The position numbers and the translations under genes are program-made. Under the pieces are notes generated by a model. That model was not told where the DNA came from and ran no database searches. It was given only the letters and a program-made list of their open reading frames with translations. A DNA stretch of 64,000 nt, taken from assembly GCF_003269065.1 (NCBI RefSeq), contig NZ_QLTA01000007.1:62001-126000 (forward strand). Direction: 5' to 3'. The stretch comes from Paracidovorax anthurii. Its GTDB lineage: Bacteria > Pseudomonadota > Gammaproteobacteria > Burkholderiales > Burkholderiaceae_C. Each line of letters opens with the position of its first letter. Positions within the stretch are counted from its first letter, which is position 1. Positions 6,931 through 16,364 of the stretch are shown piece by piece.

Positions 6931-8454
6931 ATGGCCGACCCCCACCTCCAGCGCCACTACCGCGCGCCCTGCCCGGGCTGCGGCGCGCCGGTCGAATTCC
7001 GCAGCGCGCAGTCCACGCACGCCGTCTGCCCCTATTGCCAGAGCACCGTGGTGCGCAGCGGCGAGGTGCTCACGCGCGTGGGCAAGATGGCCGAGGTCTT
7101 CGACGACCACAGCCCGCTGCAGCTCATGGCGAGCGGCCGGGTGTTGCTGGACGCGCGCGAGCAGTCCTTCACGCTGATCGGCCGGCTGCAGTACCAGGCC
7201 GAGACGGGCACCTGGGCCGAGTGGAACGCCATCCTGGAGGACGGCAGCACCGCCACGCTGGGCGAGGACAACGGCGCCTACGTGTTCACGCGCCCCATGG
7301 ACCCGGGCCGCGAGCTGCCGCCGCCCGAGCGCTTCCGCGTGGGGACCACCACGGCCGTGAGCGGCAAGCCCTACAGCGTGGCGGCGAACGTGCAGGCGCA
7401 CCTCGTCTCCGCGCAGGGCGAGCTGCCCCGGCTGCCGCCGCTGGGCCAGCCATTCGCCGTGGTGGAGCTGCGCAGCGAGCAGGGGGATGTCCTCTCCTTC
7501 GACTACGGCCAGACGCCCCCGCGCGTCGAGCGCGGCCGCACGGTGCGGCTCGAAGACCTGCGCATGCAGGGCCTGAAGAATGAGTCCGCCAAGGAAGAAA
7601 AGGCGCGCCAGTTCAACTGCCCGCACTGCGGCGCGCCGGTGGCGGTGAAGTTCGACACCACCCGCAGCCTCACCTGCCCCTCGTGCGCGAGCCTCATCGA
7701 CGTCTCGGGCGGCATCGGCGGCGAGCTGCGCCACGCCGTGCAGGACGAGCCCGTGCAGCCGCTCATTCCCCTGGGCACCACCGGGCAGCTGGAGGGCGGG
7801 GTCTGGCAGGTGGTGGGTTTCCAGCACCGCATGGGCAGCGAGCCGGGCGACGACGAGAGCTTCGGCTGGGACGAATACCTGCTCTACAACCGCCAGCGCG
7901 GCTTCGCCTTCCTCGTGGACGCGACCGACGGCTGGAGCCTCGTGCGGCCCACCACGGGCGCGCCCAAGCTCTCGGCGAACGGGCAGGGCGCCACCTACCT
8001 GGGCAGCACCTACCGGCTCGACTCGCAGTACCGCGCCGAGACCACCTACGTGCTGGGCGAGTTCTACTGGCCCGTGGCGCGCGGGCAGGTCACCCAGAAC
8101 CGCGACTTCAGCGGCGCGGGCGGCAGGGGCCGGCTGTCGATGGAGCAGACCCCGCGCGAGATCACCTGGTCGGCCGGCAACCTGCTGGACAGCGCCCTGG
8201 TGGCCAAGGCGTTCAAGCTCGACGGCCAGAAGGACCTCTTCCGCCGCGACGACGCCAGCCCGCTCGCGAGCGCGGGCAGCGTGGGCTGCGGCACGGTGAT
8301 CATCATCGCCGTGGTGCTGGTCCTGCTCCTGCTGCTGTTCTCGCGGGGCTGCAGCTCGTCGTGCGATCCGCAGCGCGAGAACTGCACCTCGTCGAGCTAC
8401 CGTTCCTCGGGCGGGTCGTTCGGCGGCTGGTCCAGCGGGGGCGGGCACAAGTAG
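6931..8454 (+). CDS. DUF4178 protein with two zinc-ribbon-like segments and C-terminal membrane anchor
   Basis: 507 residues from ATG 6931 (MADPHLQRHYRAPCPGCG). An in-frame ATG at 6892 has no ribosome site and overlaps the preceding repeat spacer. Two CxxC pairs form a zinc ribbon at the N-terminus (CPGCG...CPYC) and again mid-protein (CPHCG...CPSC), each followed by a DUF4178 beta domain. Near the C-terminus is one strong membrane helix (VIIIAVVLVLLLLLF) and then a Cys/Ser/Gly-rich tail. DUF4178 proteins recur with SPFH, DUF350 and spermidine-synthase-like genes. The biochemical role is unknown. Confidence 0.8.
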   Translation: MADPHLQRHYRAPCPGCGAPVEFRSAQSTHAVCPYCQSTVVRSGEVLTRVGKMAEVFDDHSPLQLMASGRVLLDAREQSFTLIGRLQYQAETGTWAEWNAILEDGSTATLGEDNGAYVFTRPMDPGRELPPPERFRVGTTTAVSGKPYSVAANVQAHLVSAQGELPRLPPLGQPFAVVELRSEQGDVLSFDYGQTPPRVERGRTVRLEDLRMQGLKNESAKEEKARQFNCPHCGAPVAVKFDTTRSLTCPSCASLIDVSGGIGGELRHAVQDEPVQPLIPLGTTGQLEGGVWQVVGFQHRMGSEPGDDESFGWDEYLLYNRQRGFAFLVDATDGWSLVRPTTGAPKLSANGQGATYLGSTYRLDSQYRAETTYVLGEFYWPVARGQVTQNRDFSGAGGRGRLSMEQTPREITWSAGNLLDSALVAKAFKLDGQKDLFRRDDASPLASAGSVGCGTVIIIAVVLVLLLLLFSRGCSSSCDPQRENCTSSSYRSSGGSFGGWSSGGGHK

Positions 8455-8526
8455 CCCCCGCCGGACGGCGCCGCGGCATCGACATCCATCCTCCATCCAC
8501 CCATTTCCGACTGAAGGGAGTTCACC

Positions 8527-8751
8527 ATGGCACTCGAATGGCTGCGTCCCGCCGCCTTTTTCGGCTCCATCCTGTTCGCGCTGATCGGCGTGCTCGTGTT
8601 CTGGGTCAGCTTCATCATCATCGACAAGGTCACGCCCTACAACCTGTGGGCCGAGATCGTCGAGAAGCAGAACAAGGCCCTGGCCATGGTCGTGGCCGCG
8701 ATGTGCCTGGGCATCAGCATCATCGTGGCCGCGGCCATCCACGGCGGTTGA
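8527..8751 (+). CDS. DUF350 small membrane protein
   Basis: 74 residues, two membrane helices (about 12-32 and 52-71) with the DUF350 signature around the second helix and a central polar loop (DKVTPYNLWAEIVEKQNKA). A ribosome site (AAGGGAG) precedes the ATG. It continues the SPFH-DUF4178 unit. It is shorter than the two-repeat YjfL type (about 130 residues), so this is a single-repeat form. Confidence 0.85.
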   Translation: MALEWLRPAAFFGSILFALIGVLVFWVSFIIIDKVTPYNLWAEIVEKQNKALAMVVAAMCLGISIIVAAAIHGG

Positions 8752-8768
8752 GTGCATTCCACGCATCG

Positions 8769-8814
8769 GAACAATAATTGTTCTGATGTATGATTGGGAA
8801 TGATTCTCGTGCGC
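8769..8814. promoter_or_regulatory. 15-bp palindrome and Fur-like box before the AT-rich islet
   Basis: GAACAATAATTGTTC (8769-8783) is a perfect odd palindrome. GGGAATGATTCTCGTGCGC (8796-8814) matches 13 of 19 positions of the classical Fur box. Both lie between the DUF350 gene and the next gene (8953), at the left edge of the AT-richer islet. Confidence 0.4.
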
Positions 8815-8952
8815 ATCACGAGATGGATCAACACGTATTGATCGCCGTTGCCATCTCGTTGGCGACAGAAATATTTCCGTGCAGCGGCGTTCGTGCTGTC
8901 GCTATTGGTGCCGAGATAGCCGACTGGCTTGCGCGGCGATTGGAGAGAGCCT

Positions 8953-9933
8953 GTGATCAAGCCATTTGAGAAGCTTTTCGGAAAAAGAGGCTCGTATCTG
9001 GCCGCATTTCTTTTGGCTGTACTAGCGCTCGTGGGGGTATTTCTGGCAAGGGTGGATCGGCCTGTGCCAGAAGGAAAGACAGCCGACGAGGTAAAAGCTG
9101 GGCAACAGGCAAGTGCATCTCAAAGCCAATTTCCATGGCATTTGGCGACCGGGCAGGAACAGGGGGGCAGAAGGGGCGAGCTCGCCGCGCATGAGGAAAA
9201 AAAGGATTTGAAGCAATCCCTGGCAAGTATGCTGAGCCCCCTGGAAAATCCCAGACTGCCCGTGGATAAGATGGTTGCCCAATACTTGGGGAAACATAAA
9301 AGGAGCCTGGAAGATCAAATGGAAATAATCTCTGCGCTGAGTTTTTGTGCAAACCGCAGAGGGCTGGGAAATGTTATTGCACAAAGCAGATCGGCAGGTC
9401 TCGCGGAGGAAGTCAGAGAGCTTTCGGTGTCGTATGATGCATACGTTGAATATTGTAAGAATCTGGGGGATGGATATTACTCCCTGCGCAAGGATATTCT
9501 TGGGAGTCTGGCCGCTTCGGGGGATCTGGAAGCAAAGAAGCTTTACTTCGAAGTAGGACCCATGGGGCGCTGGCTCGGCGATGAGGAGTACTTGCCGTTG
9601 ACCAAGGAGCAGATCAATGAATGGTCCGCACTGGCAGTTTCGTATTTACAGCAAAGCGCTCAGGCTGGTGACAGGGGGGCTTACAAGACGCTGGCGTCGA
9701 TTTACAAGGTGGATAGCGAAGATCGCATCATCGGTGGCTATTCCGACAAGATGACTTCATATGCCTATGATTATGTATGGGCTGCCTCCGTCATTGCAGA
9801 TCCAGATGTGCCGGAAACTACCAAAAGAAGCGTTACGGCATACATCAGGAAAATTGAAAGTGGATTGAGTTCCACTGAGAAAGACGAGGGCCGTGCCAAG
9901 GCATTGGCGATCCATTCGAAGGTCAAAAATTAG
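8953..9933 (+). CDS. unknown membrane-anchored protein of AT-rich islet
   Basis: 326 residues from GTG 8953, which has GGAGAG five bases upstream; a TTG at 8929 is also in frame but less likely. A single N-terminal membrane helix (about 15-32, SYLAAFLLAVLALVGVFLA) is followed by a polar helical domain with alternating short helices (about 90-320), reminiscent of Sel1/TPR-like solenoids (QQSAQAGDRGAYKTLASIYK) but without a clear repeat. Codon use and GC are well below the surroundings, suggesting transfer. It ends 11 bp before another unknown secreted protein, so the two are probably co-expressed. No function recognised. Confidence 0.75.
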   Translation: MIKPFEKLFGKRGSYLAAFLLAVLALVGVFLARVDRPVPEGKTADEVKAGQQASASQSQFPWHLATGQEQGGRRGELAAHEEKKDLKQSLASMLSPLENPRLPVDKMVAQYLGKHKRSLEDQMEIISALSFCANRRGLGNVIAQSRSAGLAEEVRELSVSYDAYVEYCKNLGDGYYSLRKDILGSLAASGDLEAKKLYFEVGPMGRWLGDEEYLPLTKEQINEWSALAVSYLQQSAQAGDRGAYKTLASIYKVDSEDRIIGGYSDKMTSYAYDYVWAASVIADPDVPETTKRSVTAYIRKIESGLSSTEKDEGRAKALAIHSKVKN

Positions 9934-9944
9934 AGAGGGTATAT

Positions 9945-10412
9945 ATGCTGAAGAAGCTTTCGATTTCTGTTCTGATGCTTGCGGCGCTCTTGTGTATCGC
10001 TGCTGATTATGGGAGATATCTTTGCAGGGGATGCACGACTCCGATGAGTCCGCCGGATGTACGCGCATTCGTCTCGGTTCATGTGAATCCGAACGTACCC
10101 ATGTGGCAAGCAAATGACACGGTTTCCATATGCAATGGATCGGTGTGCGTGAAGTATCTGACCCCATCTTCCAATGCCGTGATGTGGAGTCCGGTTGGAA
10201 CCACGCCAGACCCTGGCCACGGCTACAAGGGCGTTGGGGAAAGTGTTACGGGAACCTATATCGGGGATTACTTCGCCATTAATCTTTGGGCGCCTATGGA
10301 GACATTGATTGCGGAAGGATGGGATTTCTCGGGTCTGGATGGTGTCGTCTACATCGAGCCGATGTGCACCGGAAACTCCGAGCATGACGCCAAGATCGGC
10401 GCGTGTGGGTGA
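9945..10412 (+). CDS. unknown secreted Cys-containing protein of AT-rich islet
   Basis: 155 residues with a Sec signal peptide (MLKKLSISVLMLAALLCIA; cleavage near residue 20) and six cysteines after it, which suggests disulfides in the periplasm or outside. It starts 11 bp after the preceding unknown gene with GAGAGGG as ribosome site. Low GC like its neighbour. No family recognised. A membrane-anchored protein paired with a small secreted protein is also seen in effector/immunity pairs, but nothing here proves that. Confidence 0.7.
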   Translation: MLKKLSISVLMLAALLCIAADYGRYLCRGCTTPMSPPDVRAFVSVHVNPNVPMWQANDTVSICNGSVCVKYLTPSSNAVMWSPVGTTPDPGHGYKGVGESVTGTYIGDYFAINLWAPMETLIAEGWDFSGLDGVVYIEPMCTGNSEHDAKIGACG

Positions 10413-10539
10413 CGAGCGGGATTGCCCGCATGGACTTGTGGGTGCCACCGCCGGCGGGGCTTCATTGAAGAGCCCGTGGCTTGGTGGAGTCCGGATTCCT
10501 TTGTGCGGAAAGCGGTGAGACTTGCACATCTGTTATTAA

Positions 10540-10554
10540 TATTGATTATCAATA
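10540..10554. promoter_or_regulatory. Fur box upstream of TonB receptor
   Basis: TATTGATTATCAATA is a perfect odd palindrome inside an AT-rich stretch 65 bp before the receptor start. It fits the TGAT-N-ATCA core of Fur sites, as expected for an iron-repressed siderophore receptor. Confidence 0.65.
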
Positions 10555-10618
10555 GTATTACGATTCGTTCTCCTTCCGACGAGACTGCTGTTGCTCGTGG
10601 ATCCTTGCAGAGAGCGAT

Positions 10619-12829
10619 ATGGCCAAACGATGCATTCCCGGCGTGCGGGAACCCAGGAGCTGCGGTACTGCCGCGCGATCCCTGAACTCATCTTCCCTGT
10701 GTGACGCCGGCCCTGCCCCCCTGCGCGCCGCCCTGCTCTGGGCGGGCCTGGCGGGCGCCGCCTGGGCGCAGGCCGAGGCCCCCGGCGAAAGCGCCGCCGC
10801 GCACGCGGCGCTGCCCACCGTGCATGTGTCGGGCGCGCAGTACGACCCCGACGATGTGCGCCCCGAGGGCGTGACCACCGCCACCAAGACCTACACCGCG
10901 CCGCGCGACATCCCGCAGACCATCGACACGGTGGAGGTCAACAAGTACAAGAGCTACGGCATCAACGATCTCGCCACCATGCTCGACGGCCTGCCGGGCG
11001 TGAGCACCAGCTACGACATGCGCGGCGAGGGCGTGATGATCCGGGGCTTTGACGCGAGCTCGGGCGACATCTACCGCGACGGCGTGCGCGAGGCCGGGCA
11101 GGTGCGCCGCAGCACCGCCAACGTGGAGCGCATCGAGATCCTCAAGGGCCCGGCCTCGGTGCTCTACGGCCGCGGCGCGGGCGGCGGCGTGATCAACATG
11201 GTGAGCAAGCAGGCGCGCTTCGATGCCAAGAGCAGCGTCACGCTGCGCGGCGGCTCGTGGGAGAACGTGGGCGGCACGCTGGACATCAACCGGGTGCTGA
11301 GCCCGAACGTGGCCGTGCGCCTCACGGCCGATCGCGAGCAGGCGCACAGCTTCCGCAGCGGCATCCGCAACCAGAACGACATGGTCTCGCCCAGCATCCT
11401 CGTGGACACGCGCACGGGCCTGCGCTGGTCGGGCCAGTACACCTACGACAGCGTCTGGCGCGTGCCGGACCGCGGCCCGGCCTACGAGCAACTGCCCGCG
11501 GGCGTCTCGCCGCGCCAGGGCTTCGCGCAGCCGGGCGACTACGTGGAAGACCGCCTGCGCGTGCTGCGCTCGGACCTGAGCTACGACTTCAACCCGCAGT
11601 GGAGCGTGCGCTGGCTCGCCAGCAAGCGCGAGGCCCGGCAGGACTTCGACCACTACTTCCTGGGCACCTACTGCAATGCGCGCGGCCGCACGCCCACGGG
11701 CGCCACCTGCACCAACCCCGGCCTGCTGCGCCAGAGCTACGCCTGGCAGCAGACGAACAACAAGACCACCATCCACACCGTGGACCTGACCGGCCGCTTC
11801 GAGTGGGCCGGCATGGCGCACGAGCTGCTGGTGGGCGTGGAGCACAGCGACGAGGAGCGCCAGCCGCGCCTCTTCTCCACGGCCGCGAGCAATGGCTTCG
11901 TCGATCCGTTCAACCCCGTGTTCAACGCCGTGCGGCCCGCGCAGGGCACGCCCTCGCAGTACAACCTGCACCTGGGCGCGGCCAAGGCGCTCTACGCGCA
12001 GGACCTCATCAGCCTCACGCCGCAGTGGAAGCTGCTGGTGGGCGCGCGCTACGACGACTACGACTTCGACAGCCTCAACCGCCTCACGAACGCCTGGCGC
12101 AATTCCAGCGGCAGTTCGGTGAGCCCGCGCGCGGGCCTGGTGTGGCAGCCCAGCCGCGAGCACAGCCTCTATGCCTCGTACAGCAAGAGCTTCTCGCCCT
12201 TCGGCGGGCGCGGCACGCTGGGCATCAGCGGCGCGCAGGACGACGAGCCGCAGTACTCGCGCCAGTTCGAGGCCGGCATCAAGAGCGACTGGCTGCAGGG
12301 CGCGCTGTCCACCCAGTTCTCGGCCTACCAGATCGACCACTACAACATCCGCTACCAGCCCGATCCCACCAACCAGCCCGATGTGTGGGCGGTGCGCGGC
12401 CAGGAGCGTTCGCGCGGGGTGGAGTTCAGCGTCTCGGGCCGTGTGGCGCCCGCGTGGTACGTGCGCGGCGGCGCGGGCATCACCCACGCCACCGTGGTCG
12501 AGAACAAGGCGAACGTGGCCCTGGAGGGCAAGGACCTGCGCGACGTCGCGCGCCGCACGGGCAGCCTGTTCGTGCGCTACGCGCCGGCCGGCGCGTGGTA
12601 CGGCGAGCTGGGCGTCACCCATTCCGGCCCGCGCTGGGCCAACGACGCCAACACCTCGCGCATGGCGGGCTACAGCCGCTGGGACGCGCTCATCGGCTGG
12701 CGCGCCGCGCCCTGGACGGTCACGGCCGCCATCTCCAACCTGTTCGACAAGGAATACTGGCGCCCCGGCACCAGCGCGCTGCCGGGCACGCCGCGCTCGC
12801 TGCTGGTGAGCGCTAATTACCAGTTCTGA
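10619..12829 (+). CDS. TonB-dependent siderophore receptor
   Basis: 736-residue outer-membrane receptor of the FhuA/FoxA-like ferric-siderophore family. A signal peptide ends near residue 52 (GLAGAAWAQA). The plug domain (about 85-210) shows PQTIDTVEVNKYKSYGINDL, RGEGVMIRGFDA, VERIEILKGPASVLYGRGA and GGVINMVSK. The 22-strand barrel follows to a C-terminal Phe (LLVSANYQF), the outer-membrane assembly signal. There is no N-terminal signalling extension, so no sigma/anti-sigma partner is expected, and none is adjacent. A Fur-like palindrome precedes it. The substrate cannot be assigned from sequence; hydroxamate siderophores are typical for the group. Confidence 0.9.
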   Translation: MAKRCIPGVREPRSCGTAARSLNSSSLCDAGPAPLRAALLWAGLAGAAWAQAEAPGESAAAHAALPTVHVSGAQYDPDDVRPEGVTTATKTYTAPRDIPQTIDTVEVNKYKSYGINDLATMLDGLPGVSTSYDMRGEGVMIRGFDASSGDIYRDGVREAGQVRRSTANVERIEILKGPASVLYGRGAGGGVINMVSKQARFDAKSSVTLRGGSWENVGGTLDINRVLSPNVAVRLTADREQAHSFRSGIRNQNDMVSPSILVDTRTGLRWSGQYTYDSVWRVPDRGPAYEQLPAGVSPRQGFAQPGDYVEDRLRVLRSDLSYDFNPQWSVRWLASKREARQDFDHYFLGTYCNARGRTPTGATCTNPGLLRQSYAWQQTNNKTTIHTVDLTGRFEWAGMAHELLVGVEHSDEERQPRLFSTAASNGFVDPFNPVFNAVRPAQGTPSQYNLHLGAAKALYAQDLISLTPQWKLLVGARYDDYDFDSLNRLTNAWRNSSGSSVSPRAGLVWQPSREHSLYASYSKSFSPFGGRGTLGISGAQDDEPQYSRQFEAGIKSDWLQGALSTQFSAYQIDHYNIRYQPDPTNQPDVWAVRGQERSRGVEFSVSGRVAPAWYVRGGAGITHATVVENKANVALEGKDLRDVARRTGSLFVRYAPAGAWYGELGVTHSGPRWANDANTSRMAGYSRWDALIGWRAAPWTVTAAISNLFDKEYWRPGTSALPGTPRSLLVSANYQF

Positions 12830-12830
12830 A

Positions 12831-13044
12831 GCCCCCCTGAGTCGCCTTCGGCGCCTTCCCCCCGGAGGGGGGACGACGCTAGCGGCCGGGCGGAGCCCGC
12901 TCCGCGGCGTCTGCTGGTATGGCCTGCTCCGCGGCCTTCTGAGGGGGATGCCGCATGGGTTCGTGGGCCTTGGGCGGTGCCAATAGCCCGGCAAAGCCGG
13001 TGATGCGTCTGCTGGCGTGGCCTGCTTCGCGGCCATCGGACGGG
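12831..13044. repeat. GC-rich convergent-end repeat, copy 1 (two partial units)
   Basis: A run of C (CCCCCC) with GGCGCC hairpins and GGGGGG is followed by the module GCGTCTGCTGG-TATGGCCTGCTCCGCGGCC (12907-12937). That module recurs at 13005-13044 and at 32438-32478. It fills the gap between the receptor stop and the convergent panE gene. Strong GC hairpins make it a likely two-way terminator. Confidence 0.75.
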
Positions 13045-13077
13045 TGAGGCCGTGCCAGTTCTTGGGCCGCTTGCGCG

Positions 13078-14070
13078 TCAGAGGCCCAGGGCTTGGCGCA
13101 TCTGTGCGCCCGTGAGCCTCTGGCGCGGGCCGGCGAGCAGGGTGCACATGCGTTCGTTGCAGGGCGCGGGCAGGCCGTGCGCGGCGGCCAGGCGCACGAC
13201 GGCGCCGCAGAGGTCGCCGATCTCGGTGGGGCGGCCGGCCTCCAGGTCGTCCCACATCGATGAGCGCGCCGTGGCATCGATGCGCAGCATGCGGCGCGCG
13301 AGCTGCGTGAAGAGTGCATCGGGCAGCCGCAGCACGTGCGGCAGCAGCGCCGGTGGCAGCGGCGCGACCTTCGCGGGCCGGATGCCCGCACGCGCCATGG
13401 CGCGCAGCGCCTCGGCCTGCAGGGCGGCGAAGACGCGCCGGCAGTCGCGGTCCAGCAGTTCCTCGCGCAGCGGCAGGTCGGACAGCGCATTCACCGGGTT
13501 GTTCAGGTTCAGCAGCAGCTTGCCCCATTGCACCGGCCGGATGTCGTCCACCAGCGTGGTGGCGAGACCGGCGGCCTCGAAGGCCCCGGCCAGCGCGGTC
13601 GTGGCCGCGTCGCGCTGCAGGTGGATGCGCCCCAGGGTCGTGCGGCGGGCCTGCGTGCCGCGCAGCACGACGTTGTAGGGCACCATGGCCCCCAGCGCGC
13701 GCAGCGCCGGCGCCTGGGCGGCGATGCGCGCCACGTTGTCCACGCCGTTCTGCAGCGAGACGACGGGCGTGCCGTCCGGGCAGGCGCCGGCCAGCGTCCG
13801 TGCGGCTTCTTCCGTGGCGCCTCCCTTCGTGCACAGCAGCGCCACGCAGTCCGCCGGCGCCCGCCAGCCGTCCAGTGAGGCCACCGCCCGCAGCGCGCCG
13901 GGCGGCACCCGCGCGTCGAAGCCTTCCAGGTCGCTCACCCGCAGGCCTTCCTGTGCGATGGCGTCCAGGATGCGGGGGCGGCCCACCAGCGTCACGGCCT
14001 GCCCGGCCGCGGCGAGGCGCCCGCCCACGTAGAGGCCGACGGCGCCGGCGCCCATGACGATGAAATGCAT
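13078..14070 (-). CDS. panE: 2-dehydropantoate 2-reductase (ketopantoate reductase)
   Basis: 330 residues from ATG 14070 with GGAGG six bases upstream. The NADPH Rossmann motif is at the N-terminus (MHFIVMGAGAVGLYVGGRL; GAGAVG at 7-12). The ApbA/PanE C-terminal helical domain shows VQWGKLLLNLNNPVNALSD with the catalytic Lys and Asn, and then EIGDLCGAVV. It reduces 2-dehydropantoate to pantoate in coenzyme A synthesis, although Comamonadaceae carry several paralogs that may act on other keto acids. Transcribed against the spermidine-synthase-like gene, with a divergent start about 125 bp away. Confidence 0.85.
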   Translation of the reverse strand: MHFIVMGAGAVGLYVGGRLAAAGQAVTLVGRPRILDAIAQEGLRVSDLEGFDARVPPGALRAVASLDGWRAPADCVALLCTKGGATEEAARTLAGACPDGTPVVSLQNGVDNVARIAAQAPALRALGAMVPYNVVLRGTQARRTTLGRIHLQRDAATTALAGAFEAAGLATTLVDDIRPVQWGKLLLNLNNPVNALSDLPLREELLDRDCRRVFAALQAEALRAMARAGIRPAKVAPLPPALLPHVLRLPDALFTQLARRMLRIDATARSSMWDDLEAGRPTEIGDLCGAVVRLAAAHGLPAPCNERMCTLLAGPRQRLTGAQMRQALGL

Positions 14071-14196
14071 GCGAAACCTCCTGTGCGGGGCGGCGTGCGC
14101 CCGGTGTTCGTATCCCGGCCTCGCATCCCGGGCCGGCGCCGGGGGGCGGGTGAAGGCGGGTGGGGGCGGGTGGACGCATCCCCCAAAATAGCGGGC

Positions 14197-15759
14197 TTGA
14201 CCGCCTCCGCCCCTCCCTCCCCTCCGTCCTTCGCTCCCCGTCCCCTCGACGTCGCGCTGCTCGCCAGCGTCTTCGTGGTGGCGGCCTGCGGCCTGCTCTA
14301 CGAACTCGCCGCCGGCGCGCTCGCATCCTACGTGCTGGGCGATTCGGTGCTGCAGTTCTCCACCATCATCGGCACGTACCTCTTCGCGATGGGCGTGGGA
14401 TCGTGGCTGTCGCGGTACTTCGAGCGCCAGTTGCCCGCGCATTTCCTGCGCATCGAGCTGCTGGTGGCGCTGGTCGGCGGGGCGCTGCCGGCCACGCTGT
14501 TCCTGGCCAATGCCTACGTGCCGGGCGCGTTCCGCGTGCTGCTCTACGGGATGGTGCTGCTGGTGGGCATGCTGGTGGGGCTGGAGATCCCGCTGGTGAT
14601 GCGCATCCTCAAGCGCAACGTGGCGCTCAAGGACCTGGTGTCGCAGGTGCTCACCTTCGACTACCTGGGCGCGCTGGCGGTGTCGCTCGCGTTTCCGCTG
14701 CTGCTGGTGCCGCACCTGGGGCTGATCCGCACGGGGCTGCTGTTCGGCATCCTCAACGCCGTGGTGGCGGTGTGGGCGCTGTGGCTGTTCCGGCACGAGC
14801 TGCGGCGGCTGCGCGCGCACGCGCTGGCCTGCGCGGCGGTGCTGGCCGCGCTGGTGGCGGGCTTCGCGGGGGCCGAGCACATCACGCGGCTGGCCGAGGA
14901 CAAGTTCTACCAGGACCGCATCGTGATCAGCAGCGCATCGCCCTACCAGCGCATCGTGGTCACCCACGGCCGCATGGGGCACCGCCTGTACCTCAACGGC
15001 AACCTACAGTTCGCCGAGCGCGACGAGTACCGCTACCACGAGGCGCTGGTGCACCCGGCCATGGCCGCGCACGGAGCGCCCCGGCGCGTGGCGGTGCTGG
15101 GCGGCGGCGACGGCATGGCGGTGCGCGAGATCCTGAAGTACCCGTCGGTGGAATCGGTCACGCTGGTGGAGCTGGACCCGGCCATGACGCGCCTCTTCCG
15201 CACCGATCCCGCGCTCTCGCGCCTCAACGGCGGCGCGCTGTCCGACCCGCGCGTGCACGTCGTCAACACCGATGCCTTCCAGTGGCTGCAGCAGGGGAGC
15301 GTGGGGGCGCAAGATGCTTTCGACGTGATCGTGGTGGATTTCCCCGACCCCACCAATTTCGCGATCGGCAAGCTCTACACCAACAGTTTCTACGCGCTGC
15401 TGGAGCAGCGCCTCGCGGCCAGTGGCTACGCGGTGGTGCAGACCACCTCGCCGCTGGTGGCGCGCCAGAGTTTCTGGACGGTGGTGCAGACCATCGAGTC
15501 GGTGGGCCTCACGGCCGCGCCCTACCACGCGCACGTGCCGAGCTTCGGCGAGTGGGGCTTCGTCATCGCCAGCCGCCGGCCGTGGCGCTTGCCGCAGCGC
15601 CTGCCCGAGGGGCTGCGCTTCCTCTCGCCCGCCACGCTGCCGCTGCTGTTCGACTTTCCGCTCGACATGGCGCGCGTGCCGGCCGAGGTCAACCGGCTGT
15701 CGAACCAGATCCTCGTGCACACCTACGAGCAGGAGTGGGGGAAGGTGATCGCGCATTGA
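14197..15759 (+). CDS. membrane-bound spermidine-synthase-like protein (polyamine aminopropyltransferase family)
   Basis: About 520 residues. The start is uncertain: TTG 14197 (LTASAPPSPPSFAPRPLDVA) is preferred; GTG 14170 is possible, and the longest frame (14065) would overlap panE. The N-terminal half has about seven membrane helices, beginning DVALLASVFVVAACGLLYEL. The C-terminal half is a spermidine-synthase fold with the AdoMet-type motif VAVLGGGDGMAVREIL, the acidic VTLVELDP, and DVIVVDFPDPTN. Such fused proteins accompany DUF350, DUF4178 and SPFH genes and are thought to modify polyamines at the membrane. Here the partner genes end at 8751, separated by the iron islet and panE. Confidence 0.85.
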   Translation: MTASAPPSPPSFAPRPLDVALLASVFVVAACGLLYELAAGALASYVLGDSVLQFSTIIGTYLFAMGVGSWLSRYFERQLPAHFLRIELLVALVGGALPATLFLANAYVPGAFRVLLYGMVLLVGMLVGLEIPLVMRILKRNVALKDLVSQVLTFDYLGALAVSLAFPLLLVPHLGLIRTGLLFGILNAVVAVWALWLFRHELRRLRAHALACAAVLAALVAGFAGAEHITRLAEDKFYQDRIVISSASPYQRIVVTHGRMGHRLYLNGNLQFAERDEYRYHEALVHPAMAAHGAPRRVAVLGGGDGMAVREILKYPSVESVTLVELDPAMTRLFRTDPALSRLNGGALSDPRVHVVNTDAFQWLQQGSVGAQDAFDVIVVDFPDPTNFAIGKLYTNSFYALLEQRLAASGYAVVQTTSPLVARQSFWTVVQTIESVGLTAAPYHAHVPSFGEWGFVIASRRPWRLPQRLPEGLRFLSPATLPLLFDFPLDMARVPAEVNRLSNQILVHTYEQEWGKVIAH

Positions 15760-16032
15760 TCCGCTGATCCGCCGGGCCCGTGAGTCTGCACTGGATCGAT
15801 GGTGCATGGGACGGATGCGCCAGGTGCCGGCGCGCGCGACCGATTCCAGCCGAACGCATCGGCGATGCCATGGCGCCGGGTTGCGGGGTTGCGCCTCTTT
15901 GGCGAATCAGGAACGCTGATGGCAGCCATCAGGCGCCGCTACTTCACTGCAGCCAAGCCTCCTCCTAACATCGGGACGGATTGGCATCGGCCGGATGGAC
16001 CGGCAATGGCCGCTGACGGGGGACTCTCGCGG

Positions 16033-16359
16033 ATGATCTACGAACTGAAACGCTATACGCCGCATCCAGGGAAGGGCGAAGCGCTGCGCGCGCGTTTCAT
16101 GGCCCATACCCTGCCTGTCTTTGCCCGCCTGGGCATGGATGTCGTGGCGGTGTTCGCCCCCAGGCCGCCGCTGGAAGAACTCGTCTATATCCTGGCTTTC
16201 GAGGACGAGGACCGCCGCACGGCGGCCTGGGCCGCGTTCGGCTCCGACAGCGAGTGGCGCGAGATCAAGGCGCGGACCGAGCAGGACGGCCCGCTGCTCG
16301 CGCAGCAGCAGACCGAACTGCTCCACGCGCTGCTCGCTCCCGCCCTGCCGCTTCGCTGA
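16033..16359 (+). CDS. NIPSNAP-family protein
   Basis: 108 residues from ATG 16033 (MIYELKRYTPHPGKGEALRA); the frame is open upstream to 15799 and an ATG at 16006 is an alternative. The dimeric alpha/beta-barrel NIPSNAP pattern is clear: YxxxxYxxxPGK, then VAVFAPRPPLEELVYILAFED, then AWAAFGSDSEW. Small NIPSNAP proteins often accompany catabolic clusters and may bind reactive or aromatic intermediates. It is convergent, 5 bp from the alpha/beta hydrolase, at the left edge of the catabolic cluster. Confidence 0.8.
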   Translation: MIYELKRYTPHPGKGEALRARFMAHTLPVFARLGMDVVAVFAPRPPLEELVYILAFEDEDRRTAAWAAFGSDSEWREIKARTEQDGPLLAQQQTELLHALLAPALPLR

Positions 16360-16364
16360 AGGCC

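Noticed and set aside
10688-14326. 1212-residue minus-strand frame across receptor and panE
   Set aside because: Shadow of the TonB receptor followed by out-of-frame panE sequence.
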